A stretch of DNA of 11,170 nucleotides from Bacillota bacterium (GCA_023393045.1 JAEWMV010000027.1:1-11170); one strand, 5' to 3'. Counted from the first letter of the stretch, positions 1-6,517 are shown. A program made the numbers and translations. The notes: a model not told the origin generated them from the sequence alone.

Positions 1-280
1 GGTCATAGCCGAGGTCGCAGTAGCTGATCATGGTCTCCGCGTAGGCGGCCTGGTCGATGGAATCCGTGTAGTTGGTTTCCCAGCCACGCTCCGCGGCGGC
101 GGCCACCATGCCGTTGTAGCACGCGGCGCCCCAGCCGCCGTCCGAGATGCTCGAGTCGCAGATCATCGCGACCTTGTAAACCTTATCACCCGGGGTGTCG
201 TTGCCATCGCCTTTGTCGCAGCCGGCGAACACCGCAAGCGCGAGACAGGCGACGAGCATGAGCGCAAGTACCTTCTTCAT
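1..280 (-). CDS. nupN: BMP-family nucleoside-type ABC transporter substrate-binding lipoprotein (N-terminal part, cut by window edge)
   Basis: The first 93 residues of a secreted solute-binding lipoprotein are visible; the rest lies beyond base 1. The protein begins MKKVLALMLVACLALAVFAG and Cys21 follows, giving a short basic start, a hydrophobic core and a lipobox (F-A-G-C), so it should be lipidated and held on the outer face of the membrane. The mature part opens with VYKVAMICDSS and then SDGGWGAACYNGM, which matches the BMP/PnrA/Med family pattern (beta strand, Asp, then an aromatic-rich loop that binds the nucleoside base). A GGAGG site at 292-296 (read on the minus strand) precedes the ATG at 280. 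It is the last gene of the ATPase-permease-permease-BMP operon, 55 bases after the second permease. Known members bind purine nucleosides; the substrate here is inferred from family and neighbours. The symbol follows the Bacillus nup operon and is tentative. Confidence 0.9.
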   Translation of the reverse strand, partial: MKKVLALMLVACLALAVFAGCDKGDGNDTPGDKVYKVAMICDSSISDGGWGAACYNGMVAAAAERGWETNYTDSIDQAAYAETMISYCDLGYD

Positions 281-291
281 AATAAACTCTT

Positions 292-296
292 TCCTC
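292..296 (-). promoter_or_regulatory. Ribosome binding site of the BMP gene
   Basis: The minus strand reads TGTGGAGGAAAGAGTTTATT just before the ATG at 280. The GGAGG core has a spacer of 11 bases, a little long but the only good site. It fixes the start codon, which also gives a clean lipoprotein signal peptide. Confidence 0.75.
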
Positions 297-312
297 CACA
301 TTATTTGATTTT

Positions 313-339
313 GTAATCGGGCTTGTGGCCCGTGATTAC
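313..339 (-). promoter_or_regulatory. Intercistronic hairpin overlapping the stop codon of the second permease
   Basis: On the minus strand GTAAT-CA-CGGGC, loop CACAA, GCCCG-ATTAC folds into a stem of 5 GC pairs plus 5 further pairs separated by a two-base bulge. The outer arm contains the TAA stop of the permease (336-338). No T-run follows, so it is not an intrinsic terminator. Hairpins at this place in transporter operons are known to protect or separate transcripts so that the binding protein is made in excess of the membrane parts; that role here is inference. Confidence 0.45.
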
Positions 340-1265
340 CTTTCCTCCCGATAGTAGGGCTTGCCCTTGGCCTTGGGGCCCGCGATCTTGCTGCCAAAGA
401 GCGTGAGGGCGACGAGCGTCATCACATAGGGGATCATCTGGAAGAGCTGATAGGGGATGAGGTCCGTGCCGATCTGCAGGCGAAGCTGCAGCGCGTCAAA
501 AAAGCCGAAGAGGAGGCACGCGAGCAGCACGCCCGAGCCCGACCAGCGGCCAAATATGACCGCCGCGAGCGCGATGAAGCCGCGTCCCGCCACGATGCCG
601 TCCGAATAGGTGTTGACGTAGCAGGTGGTCAGGTACGCGCCGCCCATGCCCGCGAGGAAGCCGCAGATGACGCTTGCGATATACTTGTGCCGCACGACGT
701 TGATGCCCATCGTCTCCGCCGCCTTGGGGTATTCGCCCACAGCCTTGTAGTTGAGGCCGGACTTCGTGCGGTTGAAGTAGATGGCTGTGACGATGACGAG
801 CAGGTACACCGCGTAGACCATGGGCGTCTGGTCGAAGAGCAGCTTGCCCAGGAAGGGGATGTCCTTCAACACGGGAATGGAGACGGTTTTCATCAGCGTC
901 GCCTGCGCGAGCGTGGAACTCACACCGAACACCACGCGGTAGATAAAGGAGGCCAGCGCCGGCGCGAAGATGTTGATGGCCATGCCGTAGACGATCTGCT
1001 GGCCGCTCAGGGTAATGGTGCAGAATGCGTACACCATGTTGACGAGCACGCCGCCCAGCGCGCCGCACAAAACGCCAAGGACGGGACTGCCCGTCCAATA
1101 GCACACGAGGAAGCCCACGAGGGCGCCGAAGGCCATGATGCCGTCAAGGCCGATGTTGACGAGTCCCGCGCGCTCCGAATAGAGCTCGGCGAGCGCCACG
1201 AACAGGAGCGGCGTCGCCATGCGCACGGCGGAGATGAGCAAATCGGAAACCGCATTCCAATTCAT
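336..1265 (-). CDS. nupQ: Nucleoside-type ABC transporter permease, NupQ-like
   Basis: A 309-residue integral membrane protein of the BPD_transp_2 family (the branch used by ribose, branched amino acid and nucleoside importers). Almost the whole length consists of hydrophobic segments, with roughly eight to nine predicted membrane helices. The motif ERAGLVNIGLDG at residues 31-42 is typical of the second permease of BMP-linked transporters, and the basic tail GPKAKGKPYYREER is expected to be cytoplasmic. It would pair with the upstream permease to form the translocation channel. The ATG at 1265 overlaps the TGA of that permease by 4 bases (ATGA), which suggests translational coupling. Length is normal for the family. 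Family assignment is firm; the nucleoside substrate is inferred from the BMP partner. Confidence 0.92.
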   Translation of the reverse strand: MNWNAVSDLLISAVRMATPLLFVALAELYSERAGLVNIGLDGIMAFGALVGFLVCYWTGSPVLGVLCGALGGVLVNMVYAFCTITLSGQQIVYGMAINIFAPALASFIYRVVFGVSSTLAQATLMKTVSIPVLKDIPFLGKLLFDQTPMVYAVYLLVIVTAIYFNRTKSGLNYKAVGEYPKAAETMGINVVRHKYIASVICGFLAGMGGAYLTTCYVNTYSDGIVAGRGFIALAAVIFGRWSGSGVLLACLLFGFFDALQLRLQIGTDLIPYQLFQMIPYVMTLVALTLFGSKIAGPKAKGKPYYREER

Positions 1266-2323
1266 CGTGAGACTGCCTCCTTTTTCTCAAAAAGGTTCAA
1301 AAGAAACGCGCGCGCTCTGGGCAGGTAGAGCAAGGACGAGCCCGCGACGGCGAAGATGATGACGAGCGCCTGAATGATGTCGATCACGCTCGTGGGCACG
1401 CCCGTGCCCACCTGCATGGTCGTGGAGCCCACGCGCAGCGCCGCGAAGAAGTACGCCACGATAACCGTCGCCAATGGATGGAGCTGCGCGATGAGCGCGA
1501 TGGCCACGCCGTCGAAGCCGTACCCGCTGCCGTAGCCGCTGATGAGGCGAAACTGCGTGCCAAGTATGTCGCACGCGCCGCCAAGCCCCGCGATCGCGCC
1601 GGACACGATGAACGCCGCGAGCATATAGCGCTTGACCGGCAGGCCATTGTAGCTGCTGGCCGTCTGGTTATAACCCACCGCGCGCAGCTGGAAGCCCTTT
1701 GAGGTGTTGAAAAGGAAATACCAAAGGGCGACGCCCAGCACAAGTGCCACGACGATGCCCCATGTGATGCGAAGCCCCGGCACGATGCGGCCGATTTCCG
1801 TCGCGTCCGGCACGGGCGCGGTCTGCGGCACGCTCCCTTCGCGAAGCGCGGTGGTGTAGAGATAGCCCATGAAAAGCGCGGCAACGTAGTTGAACATGAT
1901 GGTCGTGATCATCTCGTTGAGGCCGCGCCATATTTTAAGGATGCCGGGGAGCAATCCCCAAAGCCCGCCCATCACCGTGCCCGCGGCGACGGCGAGAAGC
2001 GTGACCCACCAGCCCTCGTGGCCGATGAGCAAAGATACCGTGATGGCCGCCATCGCGCCGCAGAGGAACTGCCCCTCGCCGCCGAGGTTAAAAACCCCAC
2101 AGCGATAGGCAAAGCAGGTACAAAGCCCGCAGAAAATGAGGGGCATGGCGCGCACGATGGTGTTTGCAAAGTTGGTCGTTGAGCCGAACGCGCCCTTGAC
2201 GAGGAAGCCGATCGCCTGGAACGGGTTGGAGCCGAGGAACAGGATGATGAGCATGCCGATGACAAACGCCAGCAGTATGGACAGGGTTGGGATCAGTAAA
2301 TTCAGTACCTTTGTTTTTTGCAT
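1262..2323 (-). CDS. nupP: Nucleoside-type ABC transporter permease, NupP-like
   Basis: A 353-residue polytopic membrane protein of the BPD_transp_2 family and the first permease of the uptake system. It begins MQKTKVLNLLIPTLSILL, running straight into a membrane helix, and carries GVFNLGGEGQF at residues 76-86, a hallmark of this permease type. About eight to nine membrane segments are visible, with a charged cytoplasmic tail ending FLLNLFEKKEAVSR. The reading frame is open further upstream, but that part overlaps the ATPase gene. The ATG at 2323 is preferred because a GGGAGGG site at 2334-2340 lies 10 bases before it; an in-frame ATG at 2332 is too close to that site. The gene starts 16 bases after the ATPase stop and overlaps the next permease by 4 bases, so the three are one operon. 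Confidence 0.92.
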   Translation of the reverse strand: MQKTKVLNLLIPTLSILLAFVIGMLIILFLGSNPFQAIGFLVKGAFGSTTNFANTIVRAMPLIFCGLCTCFAYRCGVFNLGGEGQFLCGAMAAITVSLLIGHEGWWVTLLAVAAGTVMGGLWGLLPGILKIWRGLNEMITTIMFNYVAALFMGYLYTTALREGSVPQTAPVPDATEIGRIVPGLRITWGIVVALVLGVALWYFLFNTSKGFQLRAVGYNQTASSYNGLPVKRYMLAAFIVSGAIAGLGGACDILGTQFRLISGYGSGYGFDGVAIALIAQLHPLATVIVAYFFAALRVGSTTMQVGTGVPTSVIDIIQALVIIFAVAGSSLLYLPRARAFLLNLFEKKEAVSR

Positions 2324-2333
2324 CGCTCGCATT

Positions 2334-2340
2334 CCCTCCC
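2334..2340 (-). promoter_or_regulatory. Ribosome binding site that decides the NupP start
   Basis: On the minus strand AAATAGGGAGGGA is followed by ATGCGAGCGATG. The GGGAGGG core partly overlaps the stop codon of the ATPase gene (TAG, 2342-2340). Its spacing is 1 base to the first ATG (2332) and 10 bases to the second (2323), which favours the second. Confidence 0.65.
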
Positions 2341-3848
2341 TATTTGCCCGCCATGGCGAGGCTGATCGTTTGAATCGGCGGATTCTTGCCGGAGTATTCC
2401 CCCATGACTTTGCCCTCAAACATGACGATGATCCTGTCGGACATCTGCAGTATCTCGTCGAAGTCCGCGCTGATGAGCAGCACCGCGCAGCCCTTGTCCC
2501 GCGCGTCGATCATCATGTCGCGCACATAGCGCGTGGCGCCGATGTCAAGCCCGCGCGTGGGATGCACGGCCACAAGCAGATCGGGATGCGCCTCGAGCTC
2601 GCGCGCGAGTATGACCTTTTGTTGGTTGCCGCCGGAAAGGGAGCGTATCTCCTGATCCATGTTCTGGCAACGTATGTCGTACTTGGCGCGCATGCTTTCG
2701 GAATAGGACTTCATCGCCTTCTTCTTGAGCTGCCAGCCGTTGAAGTTGCAAAAGTCGCAGTTCTGCGTGCTTTTGAGCAAAAGGTTCTCCTCCACCGTCA
2801 TGTCGCCCACAAGGCCCATACGGTTGCGGTCCTCCGGGATGTGGGAAACGCTTTGCTTGATGAAATCCGCCGCCGTAAAGCGCGAGACCGCGCAGCCCTT
2901 GAGCCTGACCTCGCCCGCCTCGGCCGCGATGACGCCCGTAACGATCTGGCTAAGCTGGCTCTGCCCGTTGCCGTCCACGCCCGCAATGCCCACGATCTCG
3001 CCGCGGCGCACGCGCATCGTCACGCCGCAAAGGCCGTTGTGCTTGCTGGTTTTGTTATAATCCACGTCGCGAAGCTCGATCACGGGCTCCCCTTCGGACT
3101 CCATTTTTTCATACGCGCACTCCACAAGCTCGCGCCCGATCATGAGGTTTGCAAGCTCGCGCCCGTCCGTTTCATTTGCGTTGAGGGTTTTGATGGTCCT
3201 GCCCGCGCGAAGGATGGTGACGCGGTCGCTCACATGCAACACTTCCCGCATCTTATGGCTGATGAAAATGATGCTCTTGCCCTCGCTCTTGAGCTTGTCT
3301 ATCACCTGATAGAGCCCTTCGACCTCGATGTCCGTCAAAACGGCCGTGGGTTCGTCGAGCACGAGGATTTGTGCGCCGCGATAGAGCGCCTTTAATATTT
3401 CCACGCGCTGCTGCGCGCCCACGGAAATTTCCGTCACCTTCGCGTCTGGGTCGACGTCGAGCCCGTAGCGCGCGGAAAGCTCCATGATTTCCTTCTTGCG
3501 CGCGTCCTGTTTGATGAACACGCCCTTGTCGCGCGTATCGCCGAGGATGATGTTCTGCAGCACCGTCATGGCCTCGACCAGCATGAAGTGCTGGTGCACC
3601 ATGCCGATGCCCAGCCTGACCGCCTGCGCGGGGGACTCGATGCGAACTTTTTCCCCGTTGAGGTAAATGTTGCCTTCCGTCGGCTGGTAAAGGCCTACGA
3701 GCACATTCATGAGCGTGCTTTTTCCCGCGCCGTTCTCGCCGAGCAGCGTGTGCACCTCGCCTTTCCTGACATCGAAATCGATGTCCCGATTCGCGTAAAA
3801 ATCGCCGAACTGCTTGCTGATGTGCTCCATCCGCAGGATTTCGTCCAT
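2340..3848 (-). CDS. nupO: Nucleoside-type ABC transporter ATP-binding protein with two nucleotide-binding domains, NupO-like
   Basis: A 502-residue tandem ABC ATPase that powers the importer from the cytoplasmic side. Domain 1 has Walker A GENGAGKST (37-45), Q-loop Gln86, a degenerate signature SVGAQQR (142-148), Walker B ILVLDE (161-166) and His198. Domain 2 has a degenerate Walker A GVDGNGQSQ (290-298) without the usual Lys-Ser/Thr, an intact signature LSGGNQQ (404-410), and a Walker B region ending VAVHPTRGLD in which the catalytic Glu is replaced by His. This split of intact and degenerate motifs is normal for the RbsA/NupO/YufO branch and implies one competent ATP site per protein. The ATG at 3848 is chosen because a GAAGGGA site lies 8 bases upstream (minus strand); the open frame extends eight codons further without a better site. 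It is the first gene of the uptake operon. Confidence 0.94.
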   Translation of the reverse strand: MDEILRMEHISKQFGDFYANRDIDFDVRKGEVHTLLGENGAGKSTLMNVLVGLYQPTEGNIYLNGEKVRIESPAQAVRLGIGMVHQHFMLVEAMTVLQNIILGDTRDKGVFIKQDARKKEIMELSARYGLDVDPDAKVTEISVGAQQRVEILKALYRGAQILVLDEPTAVLTDIEVEGLYQVIDKLKSEGKSIIFISHKMREVLHVSDRVTILRAGRTIKTLNANETDGRELANLMIGRELVECAYEKMESEGEPVIELRDVDYNKTSKHNGLCGVTMRVRRGEIVGIAGVDGNGQSQLSQIVTGVIAAEAGEVRLKGCAVSRFTAADFIKQSVSHIPEDRNRMGLVGDMTVEENLLLKSTQNCDFCNFNGWQLKKKAMKSYSESMRAKYDIRCQNMDQEIRSLSGGNQQKVILARELEAHPDLLVAVHPTRGLDIGATRYVRDMMIDARDKGCAVLLISADFDEILQMSDRIIVMFEGKVMGEYSGKNPPIQTISLAMAGK

Positions 3849-3927
3849 AGGCCAAGTCCCTTCCCTAAACAAACGGATATGATGTTAAGAGTATGTGCTC
3901 AAATCGGTAAAATTTAATACTATTGCA

Positions 3928-3956
3928 ACTATAGCAAACGCTCCGTACGAAAACCG
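3928..3956 (-). promoter_or_regulatory. Candidate promoter of the nup operon (extended -10)
   Basis: The minus strand reads TGCTATAGT, an extended -10 (TG-n-TATAGT) with the hexamer at 3928-3933. The matching -35 window (3951-3956, CGGTTT) is weak and lies in the loop and right arm of the 3939-3965 hairpin. Transcription would start near 3921, leaving a leader of about 70 bases before the ATPase start. The call rests on one good hexamer and the gene order. Confidence 0.4.
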
Positions 3957-3965
3957 TACGGAGCG
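3939..3965 (-). terminator. Perfect 11-bp hairpin, terminator or operator
   Basis: Arms CGCTCCGTACG (3939-3949) and CGTACGGAGCG (3955-3965) are exact reverse complements with a 5-base loop. On the minus strand the hairpin is followed by TTTGCTATAG, only a three-base T-run, so as an intrinsic terminator for the kinase-regulator transcript it would be modest; on the plus strand no T-run follows. Its overlap with the candidate nupO promoter makes a protein-binding site an equal alternative. Confidence 0.5.
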
Positions 3966-3975
3966 CCTGTATGGC

Positions 3976-3998
3976 AAAAAAAGACTTCGTCATTTTTT
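3976..3998 (-). terminator. A7/T6 symmetric element, possible bidirectional terminator
   Basis: A7 (3976-3982), GAC, TTC loop, GTC, A, T6 (3993-3998) can fold on either strand. Read on the minus strand it ends in seven T. The GC core is only three pairs and one A-A mismatch interrupts the stem, so the call is weak. It is the first T-tract downstream of the response regulator. Confidence 0.3.
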
Positions 3999-4004
3999 GA
4001 GCTT

Positions 4005-4073
4005 ACAGGACTTGCCTGTGCCTGCGGCACGGTCGGCAATCCCTGCGGGGAAAGCCTTGGCAAGCAAGGCTTT
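4005..4073. repeat. Run of four adjacent small hairpins
   Basis: In plus-strand order: ACAGG-ACTTG-CCTGT (4005-4019), GTGCC-TGC-GGCAC (4018-4030, sharing two bases with the first), CCC-TGC-GGG (4041-4049) and AAAGCCTTG-GCAAG-CAAGGCTTT (4051-4073). All stems are perfect. The last has a nine-pair stem followed by one further T on the plus strand. Such compact hairpin trains between genes are typical of dispersed intergenic repeats or structured RNA; which of these applies cannot be told from one copy. Confidence 0.5.
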
Positions 4074-4114
4074 TCGCCGCCGCCGTACATGCCGCCGTCG
4101 TCGATTCAAGCCTC

Positions 4115-4132
4115 CGGGGGCCGCGGCCCCCG
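4115..4132. repeat. 18-base perfect GC palindrome
   Basis: CGGGGGCCGCGGCCCCCG equals its own reverse complement. It is flanked on the left by GATTC (4103-4107) and on the right by GAATC (4132-4136), which extends the symmetry with an asymmetric gap. It lies about 30 bases after the response regulator stop on the transcribed minus strand, but no T-run follows. Confidence 0.6.
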
Positions 4133-4160
4133 AATCCCCCCCCCGGCCTTATGTGCCTCC

Positions 4161-4964
4161 TTATTTTAAGGAAAGCTTTTTCTTTTCCAGCATGCGGTAA
4201 ATGGCGCCCTCCGCCCAGGCGTAATCGCTCATGAACCGCCCGTCAAAGCGGGCCACGGCGTCCGGCTTGCCCTCCCAGAAATCGTAATAGTCGCAGGAGA
4301 CGAGCTCGCGCCGTATGCGGCAGCTGCCGCGCTCGCGCACGAAAATCTCCTCCGCGCCGCAGGCTTTGAGCGTATCCGCCAGCTCCTTGATGGTTCTCCT
4401 GTAGCCGGTGTTTCCTGCGGTCTTGTTCTCGTTGCCCTCGGTCAGGTGCTCGATGATGTCGTAAATGCCCACGTTTCGCCCCTCGTAATACACGCAAAGC
4501 GCCATCAATTCCTTCGCCTTGGCGGAAAGGAAGCGCACGGGCTCATTGTCCACGAGCATTTCAAAGCCGCCGAAGGTGTGGAAGTACACGCGCTTTTTCT
4601 GGCGGCTCTGCAAAAGTTTCGCCCGCCCGAGCACGTCGAGGATGTCGTCATGGTCGAAGGGCTTGAAGACCATATAGTCCGCCTTCATGCGAAAGGCCTC
4701 CACCGCAAAGCGCGGGTGCGCGGTGACGAACACGATGATGATGTCGCGGCGAAGCGCGCGCAGGCGCATCGCAAGCTCGATGCCGTTCATGCCCGGCATG
4801 TCGATGTCGAGCATGGCGAAATCCACCTCGTGTTCCTTCGCGTAGGCCTCGGCCTCGTTGGGATCGGTGAACTTGCCCACGATTTCAAAATCCCGCACGT
4901 CCTCGCACTTGCGCTCAAGAAGCTGCATATCAAGGGGCATATCGTCGACCAAAATCGTCTTCAT
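4161..4964 (-). CDS. Response regulator with receiver and SARP-type winged-helix DNA-binding domain
   Basis: A 267-residue cytoplasmic regulator. The receiver domain (1-118) has the acidic pair Asp7-Asp8, phospho-acceptor Asp53 in MLDIDMPGMNG, the switch Thr81 and Lys101 in FKPF. From about residue 125 (RVYFHTFGGFEMLVDNEPVRF and on) to about 222 comes an OmpR/SARP-like winged helix with the recognisable SAKAKELMALCVYYEGR and YRRTIKELADTLKACGAE segments, followed by a short tail (DYYDFWEGKPDAVARF, then SDYAWAEGAIYRML) that is common in Clostridia regulators of this type but is much shorter than a full BTAD. The ATG at 4964 overlaps the kinase TGA by 4 bases, so the two are translated together and the kinase is the expected phosphodonor. 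Target genes are unknown; the nup operon just downstream is the obvious candidate. Confidence 0.93.
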   Translation of the reverse strand: MKTILVDDMPLDMQLLERKCEDVRDFEIVGKFTDPNEAEAYAKEHEVDFAMLDIDMPGMNGIELAMRLRALRRDIIIVFVTAHPRFAVEAFRMKADYMVFKPFDHDDILDVLGRAKLLQSRQKKRVYFHTFGGFEMLVDNEPVRFLSAKAKELMALCVYYEGRNVGIYDIIEHLTEGNENKTAGNTGYRRTIKELADTLKACGAEEIFVRERGSCRIRRELVSCDYYDFWEGKPDAVARFDGRFMSDYAWAEGAIYRMLEKKKLSLK

Positions 4965-6436
4965 AGTTCCTCCTCCCCCAGCGAATCCGAATAGCGAAGC
5001 ACCACGCGCGTGCCGCGCCCGGGCTCGCTCTCAACCTCTATCGCGCAGCCGGGATACTGGCTCATGCGCGCGCGGATGTTGGCGATGCCCACGGAATGAT
5101 TGCTCGTATCGTCCCCGGGTGCGAAGCCCACGCCGTCGTCCGCGACCTCCACCTCGTAGCAGCCCTCGCCACGGCGAAGCGTCACGCGCACAACGCCGCC
5201 GCCGACCTTGGGCTTTATGCCGTGGATGATAGCGTTTTCCACGATGGGTTGTATGGTGAGGATGGGGATGAGGAAATCCGCGTCGAACACGTCGTACTCC
5301 ACCGCGAGCCTGCCCTCGAGCTGAATCTCGTTGATTTCCGCGTAGGCGCGCACGGAGCGCATCTCCTCCCGGAAGGGCACCAGCCCGTCCTCGGCGATGA
5401 CGCTGTCGACCTTGAAGCGCAAAAAGCGCGAGAAGTTTTCCGTCATCTTATAGGCCGCCTCCGACTTGAAGACGATGAGCGCCTGAATGGAGTTGAGCGT
5501 GTGGTAGAAAAAGTGCGAACTGATCTGGGTGAGCAGCACGCTTGTACGGTCGTACTCGAGCTGCTTTTGCAGCGCGCTGATGCGGTCCTGCGCGGCCTCA
5601 TGCTCCATGCGGCGGATCGTCGTATAGGCGGACACGCCCAGCGCCGCGGCAACGCTCAGCGCCAGGCTCAGGGCGGCGCTGAGCCACACGCTCGTCTGCA
5701 TGTACCAGGGCTTTTCGGGATATACGGTGACGTGCCACTCCGTATTATAAATCGGGAACGCGTAGTCGAACCCGCGCTCGATTGCGCCCTCGCCCGAGGT
5801 GAGTATGCTCTGGCTGATGCCCGTGTCCGGATTCACGCGCCAAATCCTGCAGGCGAAGCCCTGCGCGTGCAGGTTCTCCACGGAGCTCATGCCCTCGAGC
5901 ACGGCAGGATAGTTGAGCGTGACGGAGACAACGCCCCAGAACGAGCCGTTGAGGTAGACCGGCAGCCTGCCCGCGATGCCCATGCCGCCCTGCACGAGGG
6001 TGAAGGGCCCCGCCATGATCATGGCGCCGCGCTCTATGGCGGCCTGCGCCTCCCTGTCCCCCGCGCTTCCCCCGGTGAGGTCGTGGCCGACGACGCTCTC
6101 ATTGCCCTTGAGCGGGTAGACGTTGGTCACGATGCCGCCCGGCGCGAGCAAAACATTTCGCACGTCGCGCTCGCTCACGAGCAGGCGCGCCACCTTTTCA
6201 AAGCCTTCCGTGGAGCCGTTGTTCTGCACAACGAAGGCCTCGAGCGTCTTCGCCTTGCTCATCTGCACGCTGAGCACCTCGTAAACCTGGGCGCTGACGG
6301 TGCTGGCGATATAGCGCAGCTGCTCGTCCTCGCGCGCCGAGCGCCCGTGCTCGATATAGAAAGACATGCCGGCGAACATGGCGAGCGCGAAGAAAAAAGC
6401 GGCGACAACCGCGACCGTGATCCGCACTTTGCCCAT
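4961..6436 (-). CDS. Membrane sensor histidine kinase, LytS-like, with extracytoplasmic CHASE-type domain
   Basis: A 491-residue membrane kinase. Membrane segment 1 spans about residues 6-28 and segment 2 about 250-272. Between them lies a sensor of roughly 220 residues whose segment NVYPLKGNESVVGHDL, with the later MAGPFTLVQGG and GIAGRLPVYL stretches, matches the CHASE pattern of small-ligand sensors. A short helical linker (EHEAAQDRISALQKQLEYDR) leads to the His_kinase region QISSHFFYHTLNSI (phospho-accepting His308), then a HATPase_c domain with N-box QPIVENAIIHGI (Asn401) and G1 DDGVGF (433-438). Compared with the usual PHFLFNTLNSI box, Pro is Ser and the first Asn is His. The ATG at 6436 follows GGAAAGG at a distance of about 10-15 bases. 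It is co-transcribed with the response regulator. The ligand is unknown. Confidence 0.92.
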   Translation of the reverse strand: MGKVRITVAVVAAFFFALAMFAGMSFYIEHGRSAREDEQLRYIASTVSAQVYEVLSVQMSKAKTLEAFVVQNNGSTEGFEKVARLLVSERDVRNVLLAPGGIVTNVYPLKGNESVVGHDLTGGSAGDREAQAAIERGAMIMAGPFTLVQGGMGIAGRLPVYLNGSFWGVVSVTLNYPAVLEGMSSVENLHAQGFACRIWRVNPDTGISQSILTSGEGAIERGFDYAFPIYNTEWHVTVYPEKPWYMQTSVWLSAALSLALSVAAALGVSAYTTIRRMEHEAAQDRISALQKQLEYDRTSVLLTQISSHFFYHTLNSIQALIVFKSEAAYKMTENFSRFLRFKVDSVIAEDGLVPFREEMRSVRAYAEINEIQLEGRLAVEYDVFDADFLIPILTIQPIVENAIIHGIKPKVGGGVVRVTLRRGEGCYEVEVADDGVGFAPGDDTSNHSVGIANIRARMSQYPGCAIEVESEPGRGTRVVLRYSDSLGEEEL

Positions 6437-6483
6437 ATGCCGCCCGCCTTTCCAAGCTTTTTGCTCTTTTTGCTTTTACCATC

Positions 6484-6512
6484 ATTATAAATAAAATGCG
6501 CAATGCGCGCAA
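6484..6512 (-). promoter_or_regulatory. Promoter of the kinase-response regulator operon
   Basis: On the minus strand TTGCGC (-35, 6507-6512), a 17-base spacer and a perfect TATAAT (-10, 6484-6489). Transcription would start near 6477, about 40 bases before the ATG at 6436. The -35 is only a half match, as might be expected for a regulated promoter, and it lies inside the AATGCGC repeat cluster. Confidence 0.55.
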
Positions 6513-6517
6513 TGCGG
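6495..6517. repeat. Three direct AATGCGC-type repeats over the kinase -35
   Basis: AATGCGC at 6495-6501 and 6502-6508, and AATGCGG at 6511-6517. The first two copies are contiguous and the third follows after two bases. They cover the -35 hexamer and half the spacer of the kinase promoter, a place where an activator or repressor could act. Confidence 0.45.

Larger units (their letters stand above)
3849..4160. other. Hairpin-rich intergenic region between response regulator and nupO
   Basis: This 312-base stretch has no convincing gene. From left to right it holds the nupO leader and an AT-rich promoter zone (about 3900-3937), an 11-bp hairpin (3939-3965), an A7/T6 symmetric element (3976-3998), a tight run of small hairpins (4005-4073), a GCC-rich stretch (4076-4100), an 18-base GC palindrome (4115-4132) and a run of nine C (4136-4144). 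A plus-strand open frame of about 100 codons crosses it but has low-complexity Arg/Pro-rich content and no ribosome site, so it is not called. No purine riboswitch core was recognised upstream of nupO. Confidence 0.6.

Noticed and set aside
2136..3395. Long plus-strand open frame of 419 codons
   Set aside because: It lies opposite nupO, whose ABC motifs are unmistakable. Its product is His/Ala/Asp-rich and resembles no domain; it is an antisense shadow caused by high GC.
3849..3927. Purine riboswitch upstream of the nucleoside uptake operon
   Set aside because: The conserved junction and loop sequences of the purine aptamer are not visible in the leader on the minus strand; the leader is short and AT-rich.
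4076..4100. GCC-repeat stretch as a CRISPR or tandem array
   Set aside because: Units are only three to six bases, without spacers; simple low-complexity sequence.
3895..4200. Plus-strand open frame of about 100 codons across the hairpin-rich gap
   Set aside because: Begins without a ribosome site, passes through hairpin arms, and gives a low-complexity Arg/Pro product. It is better explained as translated repeat or structured DNA.
5096..6490. Long plus-strand open frame of 464 codons
   Set aside because: Opposite the histidine kinase, with low-complexity His/Arg/Ala content and no ribosome site; a shadow.
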